From Apium graveolens (Eukaryota > Streptophyta > Magnoliopsida > Apiales > Apiaceae), in assembly GCF_009905375.1 (NCBI RefSeq), contig NW_027417127.1, positions 1 through 64,000 of the forward strand: a DNA stretch of 64,000 bases, in the 5' to 3' direction. Positions 1 through 9,960 of this stretch are shown here, in pieces. The position numbers and the translations under genes were made by a program. Within the stretch, counting starts at the first letter, position 1. The number at the start of each line of letters is the position of its first letter. Under the pieces are notes generated by a model that saw only the letters and a list, made by a program, of their open reading frames with translations, had not been told where the DNA came from and did no database searches.

Positions 1-2
1 CG

Positions 3-134
3 AAAGAGCAAGTACTCCGGAACAAGAGTGTCAATCTAGTCAGAGTCTTATGGAGGCATCACAACGTCGAGGAGTCGACTTGGGAATTAGTGAGTCACAT
101 GCAAGAAAAGTACCCCCATCTATTAGTGGATTGA
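3..134 (+). CDS. C-terminal end of Ty3/gypsy (Tekay chromovirus) polyprotein, chromodomain, partial
   Basis: The frame is open from the window edge for 43 codons to TGA at 132-134. It reads as the tail of a chromodomain, with the motif LVRVLW followed by EESTWELVSHM, the usual end of Tekay/Del integrases. The domain helps direct integration to heterochromatin in this lineage. The polypurine tract and 3' LTR follow directly, so this is the 3' end of a + strand element whose body lies off the left edge. No lesion is visible in this short stretch. Confidence 0.85.
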   Translation, partial: KEQVLRNKSVNLVRVLWRHHNVEESTWELVSHMQEKYPHLLVD

Positions 135-155
135 TTCCGGGACGGAATCCTTTTA

Positions 156-167
156 ACGGGGGGAGAC
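156..167 (+). promoter_or_regulatory. Polypurine tract of the left Tekay element
   Basis: A purine run (ACGGGGGGAGAC) lies directly before the TGTAAGAACC start of the LTR. It is the expected primer for plus-strand DNA synthesis. The same arrangement (GGGGAGAC then TGTAATAACC) is seen at 56638-56651 in the right-hand Tekay copy. Confidence 0.75.
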
Positions 168-3100
168 TGTAAGAACCCTGATTTTTTGTAATATTTTAAA
201 ACTTCTGTGAATAGTAACTTGAGCTGATTAAGTAATACGTATGGGGATCATCATAAATGAATAGTGGAATTTTGAGAATCCGAGATCATATTCTTGTTTA
301 TCGAGGAAAATAAGTGAATGTAAAAGCCGACGGAATTCGAAGATTTATGATTATACTACGTTTTTTCATATCCGTAAAGAATGGCGTAGAACCGGGAATA
401 CTACATGAAATAAATAATATATCAAGGTGTTTCTATGATCAAGAGAAGGAATGGAATTGGTTATAGTATTATAAGCGATAAAAGAAATCGCTACGAAACA
501 AGTCGTTATACGTGGAAACTATCGGAATGGAACGAAGATTGCGTTTACGATAAATAAAGGAATGAGAAATTAAATCCCATGCAAGTTGGCCATGCATAAC
601 CAAGTCTTAACTAGTAGTTAGGAGTGTAACTAGATGATTAGAAGTTAACTAGAATAGTTAGTGGAATAGTGTTGAATAGTGATGGGAGACAAACAAGTAC
701 ACAAGCCATACTTCTCCCTTTTCTCACTTCATCACACAATCAAACCAACCTATACCTTTGCCAAATTATTGTCAAATCTGCTGCATACATCCCATATATT
801 CATTATACACTCCCACACTTCATCCACAAAAGAAAACAACCCTCTTTTCCCTCACTTAAAGCTCTCCCATTTTACATTCCAGCAGTTCGGATTTTCTGAG
901 CAAGGGAGAAAGAAAAATTCATAACTCAAAATGTACGCATTCAAATGTCATGAAATGTTTACCATAGCTTCTATATATCTTGGGTAAGATTCGTACCAAA
1001 TTTCAGCCTCAAATTAGTTTTTTTCAATTTTATAAAAATGTTTGAATGAGGTGCTGAAAGTAACTCCAAAATTCTAACTTGTTTCTTGGTTTTGTTTCTT
1101 AAGGATCTAGCCCTTCTAAGTGTTTTTCAAGCAAACCAAGCCCTAATAACCTTAGTACTAACCCTCCTAGTGCTCAATAAGGTATAACTTCCAACTCTTT
1201 AAAGTTTTAAGGGTGGGTTTAAGAGTTATTTATGATGTAGTGTCAAGATCCAAGAGTTTGTGTATGTGTAAGGTTGTTTTACTCATATTCTTGCTAAGTA
1301 CTTGAGTTTTTGAGTTGTGATGCTTGTATTTGATGATAGATAAAGTATATAAGGTGTATGTGGGTGGATCTTGAGAAGTAAGAAGTGTTGTGTTGGTCAT
1401 AAGTAGTGATTGTGTCAAGAACAAGTAGTAGAAATGGAATATGTAGCCTATTGCACTTGGTCTGCCTTCTGCAGTGTATTCGGCCATGTAAATGTTTGAA
1501 ATTTGTGAGTCACTGGCCATGACTGGGTAGATCTTGATTTTTCGTTTCTGTACATGTGTGGATCGTCACGAGGGGATTTACGGTTTAAAAGTTATGATCG
1601 TTTTAGTGTAGAGCGTTCATACGAAAAGCCAACTGCGCATAGGCCACTTGCTTAATAATTTTGAAAGGTTAAAATTATTTCGAAAATTTGGAAAAATCAT
1701 GATAATTAAATAATGCAGCAAGGAAGACTGTCCAAAAAGAATTTTAAGAATATATTAATTTTTCGATTTTATAAAAATGTTTTAGTAAAGCGAATCGATA
1801 ATCGCGTACTAACTAAGATCGTTGGTTATTGATTTTAGATCGCCAACAAAAGCCCCGAGACCATACCACTCCTAGCACTCGAGGCAAGTTTACGAAACCC
1901 TAACACAAATTATCCATGCAATATATACTTTTGTGATATTGATGCCATGATTTACAATTCGAAAATATATGTTTGTCTGTGATATCAATACATTCCAATT
2001 ATGTGATTATTTACGGAGACGAACTTCGTTTTATACGAGTATGAGAAATTGAAACGTAATTTTAATATAATACAAGATAGTGGGAGTCGGAGATAGTTTT
2101 AAATCAATTTAATCCCGAAACGAGCCGGACGCGGAAAATTTCGATTTCAATAAATAAAGTACTTTCGCGTAACATACATATCAAACGAGCGATTGAGATT
2201 TGATTTATAACTAAAAGAGGTAATCGAATACTCACTCAAGGGATATCCTACTTGACTATTTATTTATAAGTAATACCTAAAGAGTTACTAAAATATCCGG
2301 AAAATACTTAAAGTAATATTGAAAAGTTTTTAAATCAATTCACTCTATCTAAAACGTATGTAACCATTCGAAGGATAATTATAAGATGTCGAATCCCGTC
2401 TTAAGTATTTAATTAAGATTTTTATCAATTCATTGAACCTTATTAAGAAACATTTTGTACTTAAGGTTTTATCAATTCATTGGACCCTTCTTAAAAATAT
2501 TATGAGACCGTAAATATTTAATATTACGTACCTCAAAAAAAAATCATTTAAAAATAGACATAGTTCCCAAGGATACTTTCTAAATTATTCAAAATTTCTC
2601 GGAAGAGATCAATCATCTGAAACTTAACAAAACCTTAGGGAACTTAGTCTAGAAGCATGAAGGTTTTGCTTCCTCGCTCAATGAAAAACAAGTGAACAAT
2701 ATATGTAAAACTCTACTACGGTTAAGGGTAGAAAACGATTTTAAATTCAAAACTCCGACAACTCCCAAGAATCAATTGTAATAAAAGTGACTGATAAATT
2801 ACCTTGTTTAAAGGTCAACTGAGAACGATCTATTCCTTCGATAAAGGATTTTATGTAAATGATATAATTGTTTTGGGACTGGAATGTGGCTTACCCGGCA
2901 CGGAGAGGTATCGGGTAGTGACCAAGCGCAGAGTGGCGCAGTATACAGTTATGTGGTCTCTGTGACCATTGACTTTCGGACTTGCACGGAAATGGGCAAC
3001 CATCGTGTAATGTCTTGATAAGCCCAAAGGCGGCTAGGTTTGTATTCCTTCTACTAGTAGAGAAAATTTCGTATTCGGCTGATCACCGGTACGTGGTTTG

Positions 3101-3850
3101 TTCCAGTATAGTCCCTTCCTCCACTTTGGATAAATTGTTGTGAAACCTACAACAGAAGGCCGATAAGGCTGAGTTTTAAATAAGGATGTTGATGTACATA
3201 TATCACATCCATATGAGAATCTTGGTTCAAGCATCATATTGAGATTTTGAGATAAAATGAGTACGAGTATAAGCCGATTAAACTGATACAGTTAAAGTTG
3301 AGTTTTTCATAAAATTGACAAGCATATAAACTTTTAGAAACCTTGGTTATACAATGCCTAATGGTTGTTTTTCCCTAAATGATTATATTGAGATAATGGA
3401 TATTTATATCTTGCTGAGCATTAGTGCTCACTCTTGCTTTTATAAATATCATATCACAACAGATTACCAGCATGGCCCGAACCAGGATGACTGCCCGCAA
3501 ACGGGTAGGGGACGCCCGTGAGTACCGTAGACTGTTCGTCCGCCAGCCACCTCAGGTAGACGAATAGAGATAGTTTCCTTTTGAGTACTTGAACCAAGAC
3601 TATTTGTGACCCGAGTCAGTCTCATGTAGAGCTGTTCTCGGCATTCACTCTTTTGAGATAATTTCCTTTGATCTGTAATAACTTAAATACTTTAACGTTA
3701 ATTTAGTAATGTTTCTGAGCATATAACCTGTGTGTGTGAGTTTGGTTAAAAGGTCGAGTAATGATGTGAAAAGAGGATTAATTATTTATTAGTCAATATT
3801 AAGTGATCGTAACGACCCGAATTCCCGACCTTGAATTTGGGGGTGTTACA
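168..3850 (+). repeat. 3' LTR of Tekay-type element (3.68 kb)
   Basis: It starts TGTAAGAACCCTG after the polypurine tract and ends GGGGGTGTTACA. Start, end and several internal blocks resemble the 4.2 kb LTRs at 39875, 46743 and 56651. Nothing in it looks coding; the short ORFs are non-conserved. It lies inside an Athila LTR: the Athila sequence resumes at 3851 with CTCAT, the presumed right copy of a 5 bp target duplication whose left partner is outside the window. Confidence 0.85.
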
Positions 3851-4752
3851 CTCATCATGCATACACATACATAAACCTATGCTAGCATGGCAAGTTCTAA
3901 ATCTCAAGATCCACCATCGCTTCACAAGAAATTAACACCCTATCTTATATGTCCGCGATGCACATAAGACGAATAAGCAAAACCAATACTAGATATCATA
4001 CAATCATCACACACTAAGGTATTAAACAACTAACTAAAGAATTCCATAGCAAATCCGTTACGACCCCATGATCACGATTAGCCCATGATTGAACTCATCA
4101 TCACCATGGGTTCATATGAAAATATGATAATAACACACGAGAATAATAACTAAATCTACTTATATTAAACCAGAGTACGTCACAAGGGTAAATAGGTTCA
4201 AATTAAAGAAAACTAGCATCCAACGTTACAACGAAATAAAGAATCATAAGAAAATATGCTTCCTCTTCGTTGCGATGTGCTAAAATGGTCTTCTTCCTTA
4301 TCTCCTCGCTCCTCGATTAATACTACTATTCAACACATGTGAAACGTCTCTGAAAACTACTTATATAGGAGTCCCACAAAACCCAACTATCTCAGAAGTT
4401 GGAAGCTCAAAAGAATTAGGAGTCTAAAAATAATAATTTAAATTTACGTCCCTGAGCGGCCACACAGCAATCCTGAGCGGGCGCTCAGCTTCCTGAGCGG
4501 GCGCTCAGGCCCTTCTAGAAAAAAACTTTGTTTTTGCTCCCGTTCTTTGCTACATTCTGCTCCTATCCTCCCACTTGCAATGCCAAACACATGCCAAGGC
4601 TTATTCTTGATAAAATCTCTCCACAAATGCAAGTAATACCCTGAAATGCACAAAAACTAGAAAAATGCATCAAATACATAAAATACTTGATTTCAAGACA
4701 TCAATTTAAGATATTATAAGACGTTCTAAGTGGTATAAAATGCCACTTATCA
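3851..4752 (-). repeat. Athila LTR, 3' copy, truncated by Tekay insertion
   Basis: On the - strand it begins TGATAAGTGGCA at 4752 and matches the full LTR that begins TGGTAAGTGGCA at 6900. Matching stops at 3851, where the Tekay LTR interrupts it. The copies differ by many substitutions and by the number of GC-rich palindromic units (around 4450-4510 here, 6580-6660 in the other), so this is an old insertion. Confidence 0.8.
4473..4508. repeat. GC-rich palindromic units in Athila LTR
   Basis: Two consecutive perfect palindromes CTGAGCGGGCGCTCAG (4473-4488 and 4493-4508) form 7 bp stems with a 2 nt loop. A degenerate third unit precedes them. The homologous LTR at 6580-6660 carries four units with CCCAG in place of CTCAG. 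Confidence 0.75.
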
Positions 4753-5314
4753 GTTGCTGCGCAAACTGAGTAAGAACACTCCTCATAGCTGCAGTCTTTG
4801 CCATTAGATAGAACTTCACTAGAAACTTTTGCGCAAGATCTTGCCAAGTAGTGATGGACCCAGCTGGTTCAGAATGTAACCAGTCCTTAACTTTATCCCT
4901 TAGAGAGAATGGGAAAAGCCTCAGCTTGATAGCCTCATCAGTCACACCATTATATTTAAAAGTACTACAGATCTCGACAAAATTCCTGATGTGCATATTG
5001 GGGTCTTCAGTCGCAGCACCTCCGAAAGAAACAGAATTCTGCACCATCTGAATAGTGCCCGACTTGATTTCAAAAGTGTTAGCCTGAATAGCCGGATGGA
5101 GGATGCTTGACTGAATGTCATCAATTTTAGGCCGAGAAAAGTCCATAAGAGCTGGATCCTCCGGAACTATACGATCACCCATGATTATTGGTTCTGTCGA
5201 CTCACTCTCTTTATCTGAATCATCAAAATCTATCTTCTCCGGAATATCAAGAACTGAGTCTGTCTCCTCAGCCGTATCTAAAGTCCTCTTGCGAGTACGA
5301 GAACGTGTTTGCAT
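4753..5314 (-). pseudogene. gag: Athila gag, 5' part only
   Basis: The ATG at 5314 opens a frame of about 187 codons of Gag before the LTR boundary; the frame then runs about 15 codons into LTR sequence. Residues about 75-190 form the retrotransposon Gag (capsid) region of Athila, with DPNMHIRNFVEIC, LFPFSLRDKVKDWL and ITTWQDLAQKFL. The start fits because it lies about 110 bp after the PBS and begins MQTRSRTRK. There is no frameshift, but the zinc knuckle, protease and pol are missing. The coding sequence is fused without a polypurine tract to the LTR start at 4752. Confidence 0.8.
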
Positions 5315-5427
5315 AAACGCTCACTAAAGTACCTGAAACATAACCCGACACAATAAGTAACACGTCTTAATCAATGAGTCCTAACGACCACTGATGGTAA
5401 GTACATAAACTAAACAAATACGCCGAG

Positions 5428-5445
5428 TCCCCGGCAGCGGCGCCA
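5428..5445 (-). promoter_or_regulatory. Athila primer binding site
   Basis: The - strand reads TGGCGCCGCTGCCGGGGA, close to the conserved PBS of plant Athila elements (usually assigned to tRNA-Asp). It lies 6 bp inside the LTR end at 5452, which reads CCTAACA on the - strand. Confidence 0.85.
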
Positions 5446-5451
5446 AAAACT

Positions 5452-6900
5452 TGTTAGGCATAAAATACGTGCTAATATTCACGCAAGTATACGCGTTCGC
5501 ACGTAATATAGAATACTTTCTAGTTCATTCCCACAGAGACTCAGACTAATTATGTTCAATTAACACTTACTCACCAATGTATGATTACTTCTCAATGTCA
5601 AGACAATAACACTTAGTTTGATTAACTAATTATTAACTATAATTAACTACGAGAATTAAACACTTAATTGACTTTTGAATTAACAATATTAAACACACAT
5701 GAGATCATAACTTCATTACTACTTCCTTCAATAGTTATTGTTATTACCCGTAGCATATAACGATGATGATATTAATCGAACAACACGAACAACACGAAAC
5801 TAATAAAAGCCAACTTTCATTGTACTAATACCATTATACCAAACATCCACAATTAAGATAGAAGTTGAATATGCATCAATTATGTTGAGACCCTATATGT
5901 CTACAGAATTTGACAACATAACGATTTAAGCACAAGTTATTCCTTTTGATTACACAGGGCAAGTAAAATGGTTAGAGTTACCCACTAATCATGCATACAC
6001 ATATATGAACCTATGCTAGCATGGCAAGTTCTAAACCTCAAGATCCACCGTCGCTTCACAAGAGATTAACAACCTATCTTATATATTCGTGATAAGACTA
6101 ATAAGCGCAACCTATGCTAGATATCATACAATCATCACACACTAAGGTATTAAACAACTAACTAAAGAATCCATAGTAAATCCGTTATGACCCCATGATC
6201 ACGATTAGCCCATGATAGAACTCATCGTCACCATGGGTTCATATGAAAACATGATAATAACACACAAGAATAACTAATAAAAATACTTATTAAAACCAGA
6301 GTACATCACAAGAGTAATAAGGTTTAAAGTAAAGAAAACTAGCATCCACTGATACAACAAATAAAAGAATCACAAGAAAATGTATGCTTCCTCTTCTTCG
6401 TTGCGATGTGCTAAAACGGTCTTCTTCCTTTTCTCTTTGCTCCTTGATTGATACCACAATTCATATGTGAAACACCTCTGAAAACTACTTATATAGAAGC
6501 CCCATAAGACCCAGCCATCTCAGAAATTAGAAGTCCAACAAAAATAGAACTCTAAAAATCAGTATTTAATTTTACGCCCCTGAGCGGCCGCCCAGCAATC
6601 CTGAGCGGGCGCCCAGCTTCCTGAGCGGCCGCCCAGCCAGGCTGAGCGGGCGCCCATCACCTTACTGGAAAATTTATTATTCTTCTTCCGTTTTCTGCTG
6701 CGTTCTGCTCCTAACTTCCCACTTCCAATGCCAAGCACATACCTAGGCTTATTCCTAATGAAATCTCTCCACAAATGCAACTAATATCCTGAAATGCACA
6801 AACACTAGAAAAACGCATCAAATACACAAAATACTTGATTTCAAGACATCAATTCAAGCCATTATAAGACGTTGTAAGTGGTATAAAATGCCACTTACCA
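5452..6900 (-). repeat. Athila 5' LTR, complete (1,449 bp)
   Basis: On the - strand it runs from TGGTAAGTGGCA (6900) to CCTAACA (5452), giving TG...CA ends and a PBS just inside. It is AT-rich apart from a GC-rich island at about 6580-6660 made of repeated CTGAGCGG(C/G)CGCCCAG units. The related LTR at 30697-31711 on the + strand shares the start and the terminal third. Confidence 0.82.
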
Positions 6901-8884
6901 GCCTCAATCTTTGCCGGATCCACTTTGACTCCTTCACTTCCAATAACATGTCCCAAAAATTAAACTTCCTTAATCCAGAACTCACACTTAAAAAACTTGG
7001 CATACAACTTCTCTTGTCGAAGTATCTCCAATGCTAACCATAGATGCTGCATATGTTCTTCTTCTGACTTTGAATATATAAGAATATCATCAATGAATAC
7101 CACTACGAACTTGTCCAAATACTTTTTAAATACCCAGTTCATCAAATCCATAAATGCTGCAGGAGCATTAGTCAACCTAAAAGGCATTACTAAGAATTTA
7201 TAATGTCCGTATCTTGTCCTGAATGCTGTCTTCGGAATGCCATTTTCTTTGATCTTCAGTTGATGGTATCCCGATCTTGAATTAATCTTAGAAAAGCACT
7301 TAGCATCTTTCAGCTGATCAAATAAATCGTCTATCCTGGTAACGGGTATCGGTTCTTAATCGTCATCTTATTCAATTCTCGATAGTCTATACATAACCTC
7401 ATGCTTCCATCCTTCTTCTTTACAAACAGAACAGGTGCTCCCCATGGCGATGTACTCGACCATATTACTCCTTTGTCCAACAATTCCTATAGCTGGCTTG
7501 CCAACTCTTTCATTTCTGGCGGTGCCATTCTATAAGGTGCCTTCGAAACTGGTTCCGTGCCTGGAACAAGGTTGATTTCAAACTCAATCTGTCGATTGGG
7601 CGGATAACCTGGTAGTTCATCTGGAAACACATCTGGAAATTTGTTGACTACAAGAATATCTTCTATGCTAACGCTCTCTCTTTCGGAATCTACTACATAG
7701 GCTAGGAATGATTCACAACCTTTCCTAAGCAATTTCTTATCCTGGACGATTGTAAGAAACAGTCGTTCTTGCCTTGACCCTTAAATACCACTTTCTCTCC
7801 ACTCTCTGTCTTTAAATATACTTTCTTAGATTTACAATCTATCTGGTCGGTATTCTTCCCTAACCAATCCATGCCTAAGATTATATCATACTTCCCTAAC
7901 TTAAAAAGTATCAAGTCTGCTGAAAATTTATGCGCCGAGATATCAATCTCACACTTAGGACATAATTGACTCACAGGAATCTTCTCTTGGTTCGCAATTA
8001 CCACATCTATTACCTCGTTCAGGGTCATTTTATCATATTTAAGTTTATCAACGAAAGTTTCAGATATAAAAGATCTAGTAGCTCCAAAATCAATCAATAC
8101 CTTAGCTTCAACATTATTCATTAAAAGTTTACCTGCTATCACCTCAGAATTCTGAACAACGTCCTTCATCTTTAAATCGAATGTCCTTGTTGTTGCTTGT
8201 GGAGTTGCGGTAGATGGTGGAGGTAATGCCAATACCTCAGCTAACATGTGTGCACTAGTACTTGCCACATTCATCAAAGCCTTGACTGGTCCGGTTGACT
8301 TGCATTCCCTAGCTATATGTCCAGTCTTTCCACACTTATAGCAAGTAATTTCTGTCTTCGGTACCTTACACTCGTTAGCCAAGTGCCCCTTCTGGTTGCA
8401 TCTATGGCATGTCATGTTCAACTTATTACACACTTCTTGATGTTTTTTTCCACAATGCTTGCACTCTGGTCTCTGAAATCTATTTTCTCCAACTTTTCCT
8501 TGGCTTGACTGGTTGTCCCCCTTAGAATCTTGTCTCTTGTTCAAATTTCCCTTCTTCTGAAAATTTCCACCTTTGTGGAATCCAATCCTTTTCACACTCC
8601 TGTCTTGTGAGCTTCCGACTTCATACTTCTCTCCATAAAATGAAACATTTCTCTTCTTGTTATCCTTTTCTTTCCTTGACTGTATCCCATTACTCTCAAT
8701 CAGAGAAGCCTTCTATGCTACTCCAGCATAAGTATCAAGCTCAAACATAGCCACTCTATCTCTGATCCAAGGCTCTAATCCTTGTTGGAATCTCTTTTCT
8801 TTCTCTTCCTCAGTGTTGGTATACTTCGTCACAAACCTTGACATCTCCGTAAACTTCTTCTCGTATTCCAATACAGACATACTT
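6901..8884 (-). pseudogene. gag-pol: Tekay gag (C-terminal part), protease and reverse transcriptase, broken
   Basis: This continues the gag begun at 22513, on the far side of the copia insertion. On the - strand it shows the end of the capsid, zinc knuckles (CHRCNQKGHLANEC and CYKCGKTGHIAREC at about 8415-8295), a protease in which the expected DSG triad reads DFGATRSF, and RT with the YxDD-equivalent FIDD in [13 protein letters not shown]. Lesions: in-frame TAG at 8715-8713, frameshift near 7770, TAG near 7490, frameshift near 7337, and TAA near 6962. It ends at 6901 where the Athila element is inserted. Confidence 0.85.
8880..8884. repeat. Target site duplication, left copy (TACTT)
   Basis: TACTT immediately left of the copia LTR matches 22006-22010 exactly. 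Together they show the 13.1 kb copia is one intact insertion into the Tekay gag. Confidence 0.92.
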
Positions 8885-9172
8885 TGTTAGGAATATATGT
8901 GCATTAGTTTGATGATATGTTTAACAAAACACTTAAGTAGAAATTCAGTGTCTGTAGCCTCAACGGATAAGACCACTTTGGCTATCCGTTGATGGTGTAG
9001 CTTTACTTAGAAATAAGTCTAGTGTTGTAGCATATTTCAGTCTCTGTATTTAAGATGTAATTCTTAGAAGTTGAGAGAAACTATGAGTCATGTTGACTAC
9101 TAGAAGATATGCAGATAGGAAGGCCAATTGTAAATATTTCATGCCTTGTAATTTTGTATAAATGAAGTGGTA

Positions 9173-9295
9173 TCAACGGATGACTTAAAGACCTTCAACG
9201 GATGAGAAGCTAAGCTTCAACGGATGTCTCTAAAGCTTCAACGGATAACATCCTTCAATGGATGAGTGCATCAACGGATGAAAGCTTCAACGGAT
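9173..9295 (+). promoter_or_regulatory. Clustered TCAACGGAT motifs in U3 (putative enhancer)
   Basis: Exact copies start at 9173, 9195, 9217, 9238, 9271 and 9287, all in the same orientation, spaced 16-33 bp. One more at 9255 has a C-to-T change that is intact in the 3' LTR. An inverted pair lies upstream at 8960 and 8984. The core CAACGG matches the general MYB site YAACKG and contains AACGG, the core of plant MSA elements bound by three-repeat MYBs. The regulatory role is inferred from position and density. Confidence 0.6.
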
Positions 9296-9345
9296 GTTCT
9301 GTTGATTAACCGTTGATAAGTGGTAGTTGTACCTACAAACAGAGG

Positions 9346-9351
9346 CACGTG
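9346..9351 (+). promoter_or_regulatory. G-box (CACGTG) in U3
   Basis: CACGTGGG sits about 75 bp upstream of the TATA-like box and 50 bp downstream of the motif cluster, a normal position for a bZIP/bHLH site. The match is exact; function is inferred. Confidence 0.45.
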
Positions 9352-9423
9352 GGTGAATAGAGATAACTGAAATGTGGCAGCCTAATTTCAGGAACATCAG
9401 AAAAAGCAGCCGTTCTACTCTAG

Positions 9424-9430
9424 TATAAAG
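9424..9430 (+). promoter_or_regulatory. TATA box of the copia LTR promoter
   Basis: TATAAAG lies about 540 bp into the LTR, following the motif cluster and G-box. Transcription would be expected to start 25-35 bp downstream, giving an R-U5 of roughly 440 bp. Confidence 0.6.
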
Positions 9431-9901
9431 AGACATTAAGTCAACAAAGTACTGGAGTGAACTGGAGAAGAAACAAGTGGAGATCTTACTTTATTATTTT
9501 ATTATATCCTTATCTTCACTTGTAAACTTGGTAATATATAAACCAAGTAGTAGCTAGTAATTAGATAAGAATTTTTCCAGAGCTGTTTAGAAAAATCTTG
9601 AGAGAAAAATTATCTAGTTTGTACTAGGATGCAGCTGTGATCAAATTCTTAGATCACAGAATTTCTGAAATACCATCTCTGGTGGAACAACAAATCCACC
9701 AGAAAAGTTTTTAAAGGTTTATTGTGTTCTTTACATTTGTGTTTGAATATATATCTGTCTATATCAGCTTAAAGCAATTCACACACTTGTTCATCTTGAA
9801 CACACAGTCTTTATAAACTGCTCAAAACTTGAAAAAGTTTTGAGATTTACATTCAACCCCCCTTCTGTAAATCTCATTGTTAGTTCTCTAGAAATAACAA
9901 T

Positions 9902-9913
9902 TGGTATCAGAGC
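9902..9913 (+). promoter_or_regulatory. Primer binding site (initiator Met tRNA)
   Basis: TGGTATCAGAGC begins 3 bp after the LTR end. It is the standard complement of the 3' end of plant initiator methionine tRNA used by copia elements. Confidence 0.93.
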
Positions 9914-9960
9914 AGGCTCTTGACAAACAAAGAGTTTAAAGATCTTGGAATCTAACAAAG

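Larger units (their letters stand above)
3851..6900 (-). mobile_element. Athila-type Ty3/gypsy element, internally deleted or self-nested, - strand
   Basis: On the - strand the order is 5' LTR (6900-5452), PBS (5445-5428), start of gag (5314-4753), then directly a second LTR copy (4752-3851). The second copy is cut by the Tekay element ending at 3850. The PBS sequence and Gag identify Athila. The element sits in the reverse transcriptase of a Tekay pol that continues at 6901, with GCCTC (6901-6905) as the expected right target duplication. No pol is present, so this copy cannot be autonomous. Confidence 0.8.
8885..9899 (+). repeat. 5' LTR of the SIRE-type copia (1,015 bp)
   Basis: It starts TGTTAGGAATATATG and ends AGAAATAACA, followed by the PBS. 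It pairs with 20991-22005 at a constant offset of 12,106. The two differences are at 9259 (T here, C at 21365) and 9358 (T here, C at 21464). The U3 part holds eight exact TCAACGGAT motifs upstream of a G-box and TATA box. Confidence 0.95.

Noticed and set aside
669..924. Overlapping short ORFs within the left Tekay LTR
   Set aside because: They overlap in two frames, have low-complexity composition and no counterpart in the other Tekay LTRs.
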